A stretch of DNA of 17,866 bases from Phycisphaerales bacterium UBA1926 (GTDB lineage Bacteria; Planctomycetota; Phycisphaerae; Phycisphaerales; UBA1924): the NCBI GenBank assembly GCA_002337215.1, contig DDFO01000003.1:8052-25917 (forward strand). Direction: 5' to 3'. Positions 6,874 through 14,188 of the stretch are shown here, piece by piece. Each line of letters opens with the position of its first letter. Position 1 is the stretch's first letter. Under the pieces are notes generated by a model. The model was not told the DNA's origin, made no database searches, and was given only the letters and a program-made list of their open reading frames with translations. The translations under genes were made by a program, and so were the position numbers.

Positions 6874-7809
6874 TCATCGAGCCGCGGACTCGCGGAGGCG
6901 GTGGAGCGCCAAGGCGCACGCGACCGAGACGTTGAGCGAGTCCGCGTCGTCGTCGATGTCGATCCGCACGGCCCGCCCTCCCAGTTCGCGGACCGCATCC
7001 AGAGTTTCAGACGCCAGACCCGGGCCCTCGGTTCCCATGAGCACCATCGGCGTCCGGCCGACGGTCGGGTCGAGCGATGTCAGCAGGACCGAATCGTGCG
7101 ACGGCGTCATCGCCAGGGGCTGGCACCCCACGCCGACGAGCTCCGCGAGCCCGCCCGGCCAGTCGTCGAGGAACGCGAACGGGACGTGGAGGGCGTTGCC
7201 CATGCTCACTCGCAACGCCTTGCGGTAGAGCGGGTCGCAGCAGCGCGGCGTGAGCAGCACGCACGCGGGGAACTCGGCGCCCGGCTCCCAGGGGGGATTC
7301 GTCGGGGCGAGTGCGCGCACGTTCCGGAAGATCCCGCCAACATTGTCGTGGTTTGTCAGGTCTTCGAGCACGACGACGAGTCCGGCTCTGCTCGCGAGTT
7401 CTGCCGCCGACCCCGGATCGACCCGCTTCCCGCAGGCGAGCAGGCCCCTGTGGATGTTGAAACCCGCGACTTTGTCGATGACGGAGCGGGCAACTCTGTA
7501 GACGGGTGTTTCCGGGTCGAGGCCGGCCAGAAACGGCAGGTGGTGCTCGAAGCGGTGGTCGCTGACCATCACGCTGAGAGTCGTGTGGGGGCTCGCGATC
7601 AGCTGAGCGACGACCTTGTCGCCCTCGGCGATAAAGAGATCCCCGGGGAGGCCCGTTCCGGTGACCTGGTCTTCGGGGACCGGGTTGGTCGATTCGCCGG
7701 TGAGGTGGGGGCGGTGGCGTGCGCGCAGCCACTGGTCGCGCTGGTTGGCGAACGGGAGCAGCCTCGGGTCGTCGAGGTCGTCGATCGGGATGAGATTGAG
7801 GTAGGGCAT
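6874..7809 (-). CDS. SpoU/TrmH-family RNA 2'-O-ribose methyltransferase
   Basis: A 311-residue protein with a SPOUT catalytic domain at the C-terminal half. Motif 1 is NHDNVGGIFRN (153-163), motif 2 is MGTEGPGLA (258-266) and motif 3 is SLNVSVACALALH (291-303), which form the S-adenosylmethionine pocket and the knot. The N-terminal half (about 1-140) has the form of the substrate-binding domain seen in TrmH/RlmB relatives (LFIAEGDKVVAQLI, 58-71). The target RNA, rRNA or tRNA, cannot be told from sequence. The start is the ATG at 7809; the longer frame upstream is arginine-rich and does not look coding. No clear Shine-Dalgarno is present. The gene is divergent from uppP with 181 bases between them. 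Confidence 0.87.
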   Translation of the reverse strand: MPYLNLIPIDDLDDPRLLPFANQRDQWLRARHRPHLTGESTNPVPEDQVTGTGLPGDLFIAEGDKVVAQLIASPHTTLSVMVSDHRFEHHLPFLAGLDPETPVYRVARSVIDKVAGFNIHRGLLACGKRVDPGSAAELASRAGLVVVLEDLTNHDNVGGIFRNVRALAPTNPPWEPGAEFPACVLLTPRCCDPLYRKALRVSMGNALHVPFAFLDDWPGGLAELVGVGCQPLAMTPSHDSVLLTSLDPTVGRTPMVLMGTEGPGLASETLDAVRELGGRAVRIDIDDDADSLNVSVACALALHRLRESAAR

Positions 7810-7990
7810 GGTGGGTGGCGCGTGTTCTCGGTCGTTCGCGGGAGGGCCCGGGGTTCTCGTTTCGATAGGATCGCCCGCCCCGAACACCCGATGAGAGATC
7901 GAGCGTACGGCCCGGGCGCGGCGTGCGCACGCCGGGCGATGATCGGCGAGTTGATCGGTACGAAGAGCGGCGGCACGAGGAGACGGCTCA
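7810..7990. promoter_or_regulatory. Divergent promoter region between methyltransferase and uppP
   Basis: The two genes point away from each other, so both promoters should lie in these 181 bases. I see a ribosome binding site GAGGAG eight bases before the uppP ATG, and a possible -10 (TAGGAT) near 7866 for uppP, without a good -35. Exact sites are not resolved. Confidence 0.4.
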
Positions 7991-8860
7991 ATGGAATGGT
8001 GGCACGCGATCGTCCTCGGGCTCGTCGAGGGCATCACCGAGTATCTCCCCATCAGTTCGACGGGGCACCTGATCCTTGCGTCGTCGCTCATGGGGCTCGA
8101 CGGGAGCGAAGAGCAGAAGTCCGCGGTGGACGCGTTCAACATCGTCGTGCAGGGCGGGGCGATCCTCGCGGTGCTGGGGCTCTACTGGCCGCGCGTGCTG
8201 CAGATGATCAAGGGCGTGTTCGGCAAGGACAAAGAGGGATTCGTTCTTGCGCGCAACATCGTCGTCGCGTTCCTGCCGGCTGCGGTGCTCGGCGTGCCGC
8301 TCAACGACTGGATCGAAGCGAAGCTGTTCAACACGTGGCCCGTGCTGATTGCGCTGGTGATCGGGGCGGTCTACATGATGCTGCTGGATAAATACAAGAT
8401 CCACCCGAAGCGGGCGGACTCGGAGAATCAGACCGGGAAAGACATCACCCAGTTGCGCGCGCTCGACGCGTTGATCATCGGGCTGATGCAGTGTGTCGCG
8501 ATGTGGCCGGGAACGAGCCGGAGCATGATGACGATCACCGGGGGCGTGCTGGTCGGCCTCAAGCCCAAGCAGGCGGCGGAGTTCAGCTTCCTGCTGGGTC
8601 TCCCGACGCTCGGCGGCGCGTGCGTCTACAAGCTCTACAAGGACATGTCGGGCGAGGGCCCCAATATGTTCGAGGTGCTGGGCGTGATGCCGATCGTGAT
8701 CGGCATCGCCGTCGCGACGGTCTCGGCCGCGCTCGCCGTCCGCTGGCTCGTCGGCTTCCTGAACACCCACGGCCTGACACCCTTCGGCTGGTACCGGATC
8801 GCCCTCGCGGCGGTGCTGGGGGGGCTGGTAATCTCGGGCATCCTTGCGATTCAGGCCTGA
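7991..8860 (+). CDS. uppP: Undecaprenyl-diphosphatase UppP (BacA)
   Basis: A 289-residue polytopic membrane enzyme that removes a phosphate from undecaprenyl diphosphate, recycling the lipid carrier for peptidoglycan and other cell-surface polymers; active site on the periplasmic side. The two family motifs are clear: GLVEGITEYLPISSTGH (10-26, with E13 and E17 and the SSTGH serine cluster) and PGTSRSMMTI (173-182). Several hydrophobic helices are spread over the length, which matches the usual 260-290 residues. The start is fixed by GAGGAG eight bases before the ATG. High levels of this family give bacitracin resistance. No terminator with a T run is seen in the 89 bases that follow. Confidence 0.96.
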   Translation: MEWWHAIVLGLVEGITEYLPISSTGHLILASSLMGLDGSEEQKSAVDAFNIVVQGGAILAVLGLYWPRVLQMIKGVFGKDKEGFVLARNIVVAFLPAAVLGVPLNDWIEAKLFNTWPVLIALVIGAVYMMLLDKYKIHPKRADSENQTGKDITQLRALDALIIGLMQCVAMWPGTSRSMMTITGGVLVGLKPKQAAEFSFLLGLPTLGGACVYKLYKDMSGEGPNMFEVLGVMPIVIGIAVATVSAALAVRWLVGFLNTHGLTPFGWYRIALAAVLGGLVISGILAIQA

Positions 8861-8890
8861 TGTTCGGATGAACTCAGAGCGCATAGGCAT

Positions 8891-8896
8891 TATACT
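8891..8896 (+). promoter_or_regulatory. Possible -10 element of the dockerin operon
   Basis: TATACT matches the TATAAT consensus at five of six positions and lies in a locally AT-rich patch 54 bases before the first start codon. No good -35 is found at 16-18 bases (GAACTC is the nearest), so this is only a candidate. Confidence 0.35.
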
Positions 8897-8949
8897 AAAT
8901 TGCGATACATGTTCATTGGAGTGGTGCCCGTATATGGAGTGTGATCCCA

Positions 8950-9171
8950 ATGAAGTCGTATGATTGCCTTGTTTACGCTTGCTTGCTTACGTTCTTCGTG
9001 TCTCACTCGCCAGCACGTGCTCAGGCGGATATCCAGATCAGCCCTGGCATTGTTCGGATTGGCAGCCCGTTGACTGTCACGATCAGCAATGCCCCGGGAT
9101 TTCAGGTCGATTCATCCACTCGTGCGCTGTTCTATTGGTACCTACACCGAGCCCGGCGGTACGACAACTGA
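8950..9171 (+). pseudogene. N-terminal (signal peptide) fragment of a frameshifted dockerin protein
   Basis: Starts at the ATG at 8950 behind GGAG (spacing ten). The first 27 residues form a good signal peptide ending in ARAQA, followed by a short beta-rich sequence (PGIVRIGSPLTVTIS). The frame closes at a TGA at 9169, before any recognisable domain. The frame that carries on the protein lies one base over (next entry), and removing one base near 9131-9134 joins them smoothly. The fragment on its own would be 73 residues and probably has no function unless ribosomes change frame. It is the first gene of a three-gene unit. Confidence 0.6.
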
Positions 9172-10021
9172 TCAGTTCACGATTACTTTCGATGAGCAGG
9201 CGGTGCAGGAGCTCGATGCGTCGTCCTTTGTATTCGAACCGGGCGACGGAGCGGCGAGTCCCGGAGCGCCGGGTGTGCTCTCGCTCACGGCGGGCGGAAT
9301 CCTTGCCGGGACCTTCTTCGTTGAAACCGTCCCGCCATGCCAGTCGGATTTTGACGGAAATGGAGCGCTCGATCTTGACGACATCACCGCGTTTGTCGTC
9401 GGGTTTACTTCGCAGGATCCGATCGCGGACTTTGACGGAAACACCATCTTCGATCTCAACGACATCGTCCTATTCGTGAATCAGTTCCTCGCAGGGTGCG
9501 ACGCTGCGGAGTCGATCGCAGACGGTGCTTCACTTTCTGTGGACTCGGAGAATGTCCGCCTCGATCGGGTGTTCTATCCGTTCGGTCTCTCCGCAACCGC
9601 AACTGAGGCGGACATCGCGGGGCGTGCATCAGATGTCGCGATCGTTGAAACTATGTCGCTGGGGTTCGCAGACGCGGTGCTCGATGCCAGGCTCGCTAGA
9701 GGCGGTGGGCACCACCTGGTACCGATCGTGGAGTTCGCGCCCGGTGCCCCGTTGCCCTCGGGCTCGATCTTTGCCGACGTCGTCTCGTTCGACACCGCGG
9801 GCGTCGAGATCGACCGTGTCCCTGGTTTCACGCTGACACAGCGGGCACCACTAAACGACGGTGCCGTCAAGTACGCGGCGGATCTGTTCCGTCCCGTAGT
9901 GCTCATTGACGAATCGCGTGACCGCGCACAGTTTTCGCTGACGTATCCGCTGCGAGCGATACCGGGCGGTGAGGTGATCGTCGAGTTGCAGCCGTTCTGG
10001 TCCGTTGGTAAGGACTCTTGA
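9089..10021 (+). CDS. Dockerin-bearing body of a secreted protein, separated from its signal peptide by a frameshift
   Basis: A 310-codon frame; only from about residue 15 on does it look like real protein, and the true start is probably the ATG at 8950 in the other frame. A dockerin-like pair of calcium loops sits at 87-98 (DFDGNGALDLDD) and 114-125 (DFDGNTIFDLND), each with Asp or Asn at loop positions 1, 3, 5, 9 and 12, and flanked by C84 and C137, which could form a disulfide. This GC-type dockerin is common in exported planctomycete proteins, usually at the C-terminus; here about 170 residues follow that look like beta-sandwich sequence with no family that I recognise. The stop overlaps the next ATG (TGATG), so translation is coupled to the HExxH lipoprotein. 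Cellulosomal function is not implied. Confidence 0.75.
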   Translation: MPRDFRSIHPLVRCSIGTYTEPGGTTTDQFTITFDEQAVQELDASSFVFEPGDGAASPGAPGVLSLTAGGILAGTFFVETVPPCQSDFDGNGALDLDDITAFVVGFTSQDPIADFDGNTIFDLNDIVLFVNQFLAGCDAAESIADGASLSVDSENVRLDRVFYPFGLSATATEADIAGRASDVAIVETMSLGFADAVLDARLARGGGHHLVPIVEFAPGAPLPSGSIFADVVSFDTAGVEIDRVPGFTLTQRAPLNDGAVKYAADLFRPVVLIDESRDRAQFSLTYPLRAIPGGEVIVELQPFWSVGKDS

Positions 10022-11040
10022 TGAATAGAAGACCAGAATGTGGATCGTCGTGCCGCGTGTATGTCCTCGGCATTGTACTCATTGCAGCCGGCGTGCTGCT
10101 GGGCGGGTGTTTCGGGGGCGGCACCAGGGCTGGTTCGCGGTCCTCCTCGGAGATCCCGATCCGCGTGTACCGAGTCCATGGTGGCGGCGATATCAACGGC
10201 GATCCGAGCAATTATGGGTGCCGGCTGAGCGTCGCGACGATCAAGCAGGTTGTCAACGAACTCGTTGACGAGCGTAGCGGTGTATTCGGGAAGAACTATA
10301 AATTTACGTATAACGATGTGGTTACGACTATCGTCGATCCCAATTTGGGTGGACTGCTACAGCTTAGAGAGGTTGATCGAATAAATCTTGTGAATCTGAT
10401 CGACGGGATACCCGCGTTCCAGCCCCAACCCGGCGAGATCACGATCTACTTCACCGGCGCTTATACTTCGGGTACTATCCTTCCGACCGCGATCGCTTTT
10501 TCGCCCGAGTTCCTATCGCAGAGTTCCTTCCCTCCCGGGATCCAACCGGGCTTTATCATGGTCAACGATGGCGGTCAGGCACAGCCCTTCATCACCAGAT
10601 ACAATGCGTCGACGTACATGGACTCGAACGTGCTCCAGCACGAGATCGGTCATTATCTGGGGCCGTTTACAACATTCAACAGTCTCTACCACACGCACCG
10701 TACTAACACTTCGCTAGACAATGATAACCGGCGTGAGCCGTGTTACGGAACATCTGTGCTCGGCGAGCGTTGTTTCGAAACAGGTAACTACCACATACAC
10801 AATGACAGCTATTTGATGCGTCCATTCTTTGTCCCGAGCCAGAGTGATCCGACTCAGGTCACCGATCCCTATCCGCTTGTTCTTCTCGGGATGGACTACG
10901 AGGACGTCTCGAACCTGACACAAGAGGATCTCGACCGGAGGAACACGGACTTCGGTCCGGTGCTCCGCGGACACCTCGGCGGTGAGTTGGGCGAAGTTAC
11001 CCGTAAGATTGACATGGGGCTGATTGATGTCGTTCGCTAA
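10021..11040 (+). CDS. Putative metzincin-like zinc protease lipoprotein (HExxH)
   Basis: A 339-residue protein. A hydrophobic segment (14-28) ends in the lipobox LLGGC (C30), so it is exported and lipid-anchored. The key motif is LQHEIGHYLG (205-214), an HExxHxxG zinc site with H207, E208 and H211. At the normal metzincin third-ligand position (217) there is Thr; H224 or H226 (YHTH) may serve instead. DSYLMRP (262-268) resembles a metzincin Met-turn. The middle part is not similar to anything I can name. The start is the ATG at 10021, with AAGGA seven bases upstream; a TTG directly before is less likely. It overlaps the stop of the dockerin gene and lies 13 bases before the next gene. Peptidase activity is inferred from the motif only. 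Confidence 0.78.
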   Translation: MNRRPECGSSCRVYVLGIVLIAAGVLLGGCFGGGTRAGSRSSSEIPIRVYRVHGGGDINGDPSNYGCRLSVATIKQVVNELVDERSGVFGKNYKFTYNDVVTTIVDPNLGGLLQLREVDRINLVNLIDGIPAFQPQPGEITIYFTGAYTSGTILPTAIAFSPEFLSQSSFPPGIQPGFIMVNDGGQAQPFITRYNASTYMDSNVLQHEIGHYLGPFTTFNSLYHTHRTNTSLDNDNRREPCYGTSVLGERCFETGNYHIHNDSYLMRPFFVPSQSDPTQVTDPYPLVLLGMDYEDVSNLTQEDLDRRNTDFGPVLRGHLGGELGEVTRKIDMGLIDVVR

Positions 11041-11053
11041 AAAGGGGTCAGCG

Positions 11054-12070
11054 ATGAAGACCTTTCTAATACCACTCGCGCTGGTGACCGCATTCGGTTC
11101 CGCTGATTCGACTGAAGTGCAAGACAGCGGTGGGGCCGCCCCGCCCGCTCGGGACCTAGTCACGGAATGGCACGCCACCTACGTGGATGAGACAGCGCCA
11201 ACGCATGTCCGTAACAACGCCGCTCGGAATCTCCATCGGTCGGACCCCGTCGAGTTGCTCGACACGCTCACCGCGGCGGCGCCGGTCTGGTTTACGGAGT
11301 TCGCGCTGCACACCAAAGCGACGCCCCGCGCCGATATCGAACGGATGGTGGCGGATCGGTTCGTTGCGACCAACGCGGCGAGCTTGCTCGCATCAACCGA
11401 TCACGATGAACTTAAAGGAGGGTTCGACTGCGGCTCGTTCAGCGACTACATCGATGCCCTCGCGGGGATTCACCCCGTGACCCCGCAGGAGTCAGCGTTG
11501 GTGTACACGCTCTATGGGCTGAGCGACTGCGGGGCACAAATCGAGCCAGCGGTGATCCGCTTCACGATCGAACGTGGTGCGCCGGCCGACGCGGCTCGGG
11601 TCGCGAGCGAGGGTCTGGGCGAGGGCGGGCAACGAGTAATCCGCGAGGAGATGGCAAAGTCGGATCCGAAACCCAACGCCGTCATCATGGCATTCTATGA
11701 ACCCTCGATTCGTGCGCCCATCGACGTAGAGGCACTCTGGGCAGCTCCCAAAGGCAGCATACCGGATTCGCTCCGCCAGTTTGCCTACGCGGTCAAGGTC
11801 GCGGCGACATGCTCGAGTGCTGACGACTACGCCGAGGAGGCCGACCGGCTGGCGACCACGGTTGGCGCGGCGCACGCTCCGGCGATGCTCCTCCTCCTCC
11901 CAGATCCAGAGATCCGCACGGAACTAGCGACCCGATATTTCGAGAAATCGAAGGACGGCGAGAGCCGTCTCGCGGATGGCCTCTCCGACCGGTTGCAGCA
12001 CAGCATCATGGCAGCGTACTCCAAGACCGGGCGACGGTCGCCCGGTACCAAAGGCGTGACATGCCCATGA
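11054..12070 (+). CDS. Secreted helical protein of unknown function, third gene of the dockerin/HExxH unit
   Basis: A 338-residue protein with a signal peptide (1-17). The rest is mostly helical, alanine- and leucine-rich and without long hydrophobic segments, and could be a HEAT- or TPR-like solenoid, but I see no clear repeat consensus. Cysteines occur late and in ones and twos (near DCGSFS and DCGAQ, which may pair). AAGGGG six bases before the ATG at 11054 decides the start; the longer frame beginning at a TTG at 11024 overlaps the previous gene. It lies 13 bases after the HExxH gene and so is most likely co-transcribed. The last residues overlap a perfect hairpin (12026-12046), hinting that the tail may be a recent extension. 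Function unknown. Confidence 0.75.
   Translation: MKTFLIPLALVTAFGSADSTEVQDSGGAAPPARDLVTEWHATYVDETAPTHVRNNAARNLHRSDPVELLDTLTAAAPVWFTEFALHTKATPRADIERMVADRFVATNAASLLASTDHDELKGGFDCGSFSDYIDALAGIHPVTPQESALVYTLYGLSDCGAQIEPAVIRFTIERGAPADAARVASEGLGEGGQRVIREEMAKSDPKPNAVIMAFYEPSIRAPIDVEALWAAPKGSIPDSLRQFAYAVKVAATCSSADDYAEEADRLATTVGAAHAPAMLLLLPDPEIRTELATRYFEKSKDGESRLADGLSDRLQHSIMAAYSKTGRRSPGTKGVTCP
12026..12046. repeat. Perfect 9-bp hairpin at the convergent gene ends
   Basis: ACCGGGCGA (12026-12034) pairs perfectly with TCGCCCGGT (12038-12046) around a CGG loop. It lies inside the last codons of the plus-strand gene, 40 bases before the end of the minus-strand gene. No T run follows on either strand, so it is not a standard terminator. 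Confidence 0.55.
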
Positions 12071-12085
12071 GTCGTCGGGTCCGTT

Positions 12086-12757
12086 TCACTCGTCGTTGAC
12101 GAGCAACGGATGATCCGCCACCGGCAACGCCGCGAACGCGAGGAAGTCCGCGTTGCGGGTCGCCCGCTTCACGGCCTCGGCGTTGCGCCGGGTTGAAAAG
12201 TCGATATCCAGTCGGCCCGAGCCGATCAGGTCCTTGAAGCCGGGCGTCGCGCTGACGAGGCGGACGGTCGCGTTGTAGATCTCGCCGCTGAACTTGCTGC
12301 CCTCGGGGGCACCGTTGGGGATGAGGAACCCGCCCCCGGCGTAGAGGCCGTACTCGCCGTCGCCCGCGAGGACGAGGTAGCGGATGGTGACGGTGCAGGC
12401 GGTGGTCTCGATCGGCGTCCGGCCCGGGCGGGGCTTCACGAACATGCGGGCGTGGATGACCTGCCCGGTCGCGTTCTGCCACGCGTCGCCGTCGGTGAGG
12501 ACCTCCATCGGGAGGTCGGAAAGCACGAGGTCGGCGGTGTTCTTGTCCTCGGAATCGAAGATCCGGGTCCGCAGGTCGGGGTCGAGCCGGTGCGGCTGCT
12601 CGCTCGAGACGAGGGCGCCCGAGGTGCCTCGGAGGATGGTGATCGAGCCGCACGCGGGGAGGGCGGCGATGAGGAGGCCGCAGAACAGCCCCGGAATGAG
12701 GGTTTGGCGTAGGCGGGGCGTGATTGGGCGTTCAGATCGGGTCGGCCGGCTGGTCAT
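12086..12757 (-). CDS. Putative exported lipoprotein, unknown function
   Basis: A 223-residue protein with a positively charged start, a hydrophobic segment (about 20-34) and a lipobox LPAC (C36), so it should be lipid-anchored outside the cytoplasmic membrane. The mature part looks like a mixed beta fold (TVTIRYLVLAGDGEYGLYAG, about 122-141), with no catalytic motif that I recognise. No Shine-Dalgarno is visible before the ATG at 12757. The gene converges on the preceding operon with only 15 bases between stop codons and diverges from the next gene. Codon use is the GC-rich type of the core chromosome, unlike the neighbouring operon. Confidence 0.75.
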   Translation of the reverse strand: MTSRPTRSERPITPRLRQTLIPGLFCGLLIAALPACGSITILRGTSGALVSSEQPHRLDPDLRTRIFDSEDKNTADLVLSDLPMEVLTDGDAWQNATGQVIHARMFVKPRPGRTPIETTACTVTIRYLVLAGDGEYGLYAGGGFLIPNGAPEGSKFSGEIYNATVRLVSATPGFKDLIGSGRLDIDFSTRRNAEAVKRATRNADFLAFAALPVADHPLLVNDE

Positions 12758-12813
12758 CGGGGCAGCGTACCGCGGTCGTCTGGGGGCCGCATCCTGTCGA
12801 ATAAACGTCGGTA

Positions 12814-12836
12814 GAACATTGTTCAGCAGATAGAAT
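12814..12836 (+). promoter_or_regulatory. Candidate promoter with a small palindrome upstream of the His/Tyr-rich protein gene
   Basis: TAGAAT (12831-12836) matches the -10 consensus at five of six positions. A palindrome GAAC-ATT-GTTC (12814-12824) lies just upstream, where a repressor could bind. A -35 is not convincing. If the -10 is right, the ATG at 12835 cannot be the start and the ATG at 12868 is used. Confidence 0.35.
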
Positions 12837-12867
12837 GGAGTTCCGGACAGAAAGGGGCGGAACGGTT

Positions 12868-13956
12868 ATGAGTGGGAACAGGACAGGACAGACCGCCCGG
12901 GATCTCACGGGCTCTTTCCCCGTGATTTGCCTCACCGGCGTCGCGTTCTTCGCTTTCGCAGGGACCGCGGCCGGGAACCCGGCGCTCGCGGAGAACCTGC
13001 GGAAGAGCCCCGTTGCGGAGATGGCGGCGGGGGCGACGACCGTCGCCGATCAGCTCGCGATCCGCCGGTTCGGGAACCAGTTCGGCAATCAGCCGCCCGC
13101 AGGTCAGACCTACCAGGGCACGGGGTTTGTCCTCCCGCGCTACGGATACGGGAACCACGGCGGGCATCACCCCGGCGGCTACTACGGGCACGACTATCCC
13201 GGCTTCGACCCCGACGATGACCGACTGCCTGACAACTTCGACCTCGATCACTACGACGACCGCAAACCCTGGAAGCACGATCACAACGGCTCCCGGCGGG
13301 GTTCGGGTGTCCGCGTCTATGGGAGCGGGTTCAATACCGTCTACTACAACAACAGCGGATTCGGCTACCCCAACTACCGCGGCTGGAACGACTGGTGGTG
13401 GGATCCGTACCCCTACGGCATCGATGGTCGGCTCGTCAGCGGGATCCAGCCGGGGAGCCAGCTGCGGATGCCCGGGCCTTCGTCGGCTGCGGGCAGCGTG
13501 CAGGCGCCGCCCCCCGAACCCGAGACGGACCTCGACGCGGGACGACGTTTGCTGAGCGGGTCGGCGTTCGGGACCGCGATTGAGCGCTATCGCGCCCACC
13601 TTGCTGAGAACCCCGACGCGTTTGAGGTCATGGCCGAGCTGGTCGTGGCGCTCGCCGGGGATGGGCGGCTCGATGACGCGGCCGCGCTCGCCCGCTTGGC
13701 GTATGAGCGTGACCCCGGACTCGCGACGAAGGCCGTGAACGAGCGGGTGTCGCTCGATCGGCGCGAGCTCCGCAAGGCGGTCGTGCGGGCGGTGCGGCAT
13801 GCACACGATCGCGAGTCGGCGTCCGCGTGGCTGCTCGTCACGCTGCTGATGCAGGCCGAGGATCGGGATTCGGTCGGGTTGGACATGCTCCAGCGGTCGG
13901 TTGATCGCGGTCTTCCGAGCGGGATCGCGGACCCGTTGAAGGCGGCGTTGCGGTAG
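12868..13956 (+). CDS. Exported His/Gly/Tyr-rich protein with a helical-repeat (TPR-like) C-terminal domain
   Basis: A 362-residue protein. A hydrophobic segment at about 16-36 with AFAGTAAG is a signal peptide. Residues 80-200 are low in complexity and rich in Gly, Tyr, His, Asp and Trp (for example HGGHHPGGYYGHDYPGF, 97-113, and NDWWWDPYPYG, 174-184), and may bind metal or lie unfolded. A Pro-rich linker leads to about 140 helical residues (222-362) whose A/L/Y spacing (RLLSGSAFGTAIERYRAHLAEN) looks like TPR or Sel1 repeats. I prefer the ATG at 12868, which has AAAGGGG upstream, over the ATG at 12835. No enzyme motif is seen, so it is likely a scaffold or surface protein. The gene stands alone between the divergent lipoprotein gene and the ribosomal cluster. 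Confidence 0.7.
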   Translation: MSGNRTGQTARDLTGSFPVICLTGVAFFAFAGTAAGNPALAENLRKSPVAEMAAGATTVADQLAIRRFGNQFGNQPPAGQTYQGTGFVLPRYGYGNHGGHHPGGYYGHDYPGFDPDDDRLPDNFDLDHYDDRKPWKHDHNGSRRGSGVRVYGSGFNTVYYNNSGFGYPNYRGWNDWWWDPYPYGIDGRLVSGIQPGSQLRMPGPSSAAGSVQAPPPEPETDLDAGRRLLSGSAFGTAIERYRAHLAENPDAFEVMAELVVALAGDGRLDDAAALARLAYERDPGLATKAVNERVSLDRRELRKAVVRAVRHAHDRESASAWLLVTLLMQAEDRDSVGLDMLQRSVDRGLPSGIADPLKAALR

Positions 13957-14072
13957 TCGGGCGATAACCGGACTCCGGACGCGGCCGGGCTCGGTCGTCC
14001 TCGTCATCTCTGAATAATGACTCGCTCAACGAATATCAGATCGCGCTGTGGAAGCGGTCGCGGGGGTCGGTC

Positions 14073-14078
14073 TAGACT
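14073..14078 (+). promoter_or_regulatory. Weak candidate -10 of the rplK operon
   Basis: TAGACT matches four of six bases of TATAAT and is followed by a 110-base leader with two hairpins. No matching -35 was found. Since no gene lies directly upstream in the same operon, a promoter must be somewhere in 13957-14120. Confidence 0.25.
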
Positions 14079-14086
14079 TCTCCCCT

Positions 14087-14106
14087 GCCCGGCGGTGCCG
14101 TCGGGC
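14087..14106 (+). other. Hairpin in the rplK leader
   Basis: GCCCGGC pairs with GTCGGGC (one G-U pair) around GGTGCC. There is no T run after it, so it is not a terminator; it may be part of a folded leader RNA. Confidence 0.4.
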
Positions 14107-14126
14107 GACAACGTGAACCGGCAGCA

Positions 14127-14178
14127 CCACCCAGCCTCGCATCGACTGGCCTCGATGCGACACCAGGCGGGTGGGAGG
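14127..14178 (+). promoter_or_regulatory. Nested-stem leader next to the L11 ribosome binding site, candidate L1 autoregulatory site
   Basis: An outer stem CCACCC/GGGTGG (14127-14132 with 14169-14174) continues, after one bulged A, as GCC/GGC. A perfect inner 9-bp hairpin TCGCATCGA/TCGATGCGA (14137-14145 with 14152-14160) stands on it, and CACCA (14161-14165) is left unpaired on one side only. Two stems joined by an asymmetric loop is the type of site that L1 protein binds in 23S rRNA and in the L11 mRNA of E. coli. The outer stem runs into the ribosome binding site (GGAGG, 14174-14178). L1 binding here is inference. Confidence 0.5.
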
Positions 14179-14188
14179 TGGAGATCGA

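Noticed and set aside
6697..8391. Plus-strand open frame of 564 codons
   Set aside because: It crosses the antisense of the SpoU methyltransferase and the out-of-frame start of uppP, both of which are strongly supported.
7988..8950. Minus-strand open frame of 320 codons
   Set aside because: Mirror of uppP; rich in Arg, His and Gln with no membrane segments or motifs.
12814..12824. GAAC-ATT-GTTC palindrome as a LexA box
   Set aside because: The known GAAC-type SOS boxes have four bases between the arms; here there are three, and no SOS gene follows. Kept only as a possible operator.
12835..12867. Upstream ATG as the start of the His/Tyr-rich protein
   Set aside because: It lacks a ribosome binding site and overlaps a good -10 element; the ATG at 12868 has AAAGGGG.
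12823..14007. Minus-strand open frame of 394 codons
   Set aside because: Antisense of the exported His/Tyr-rich protein; no start signal or family marks.
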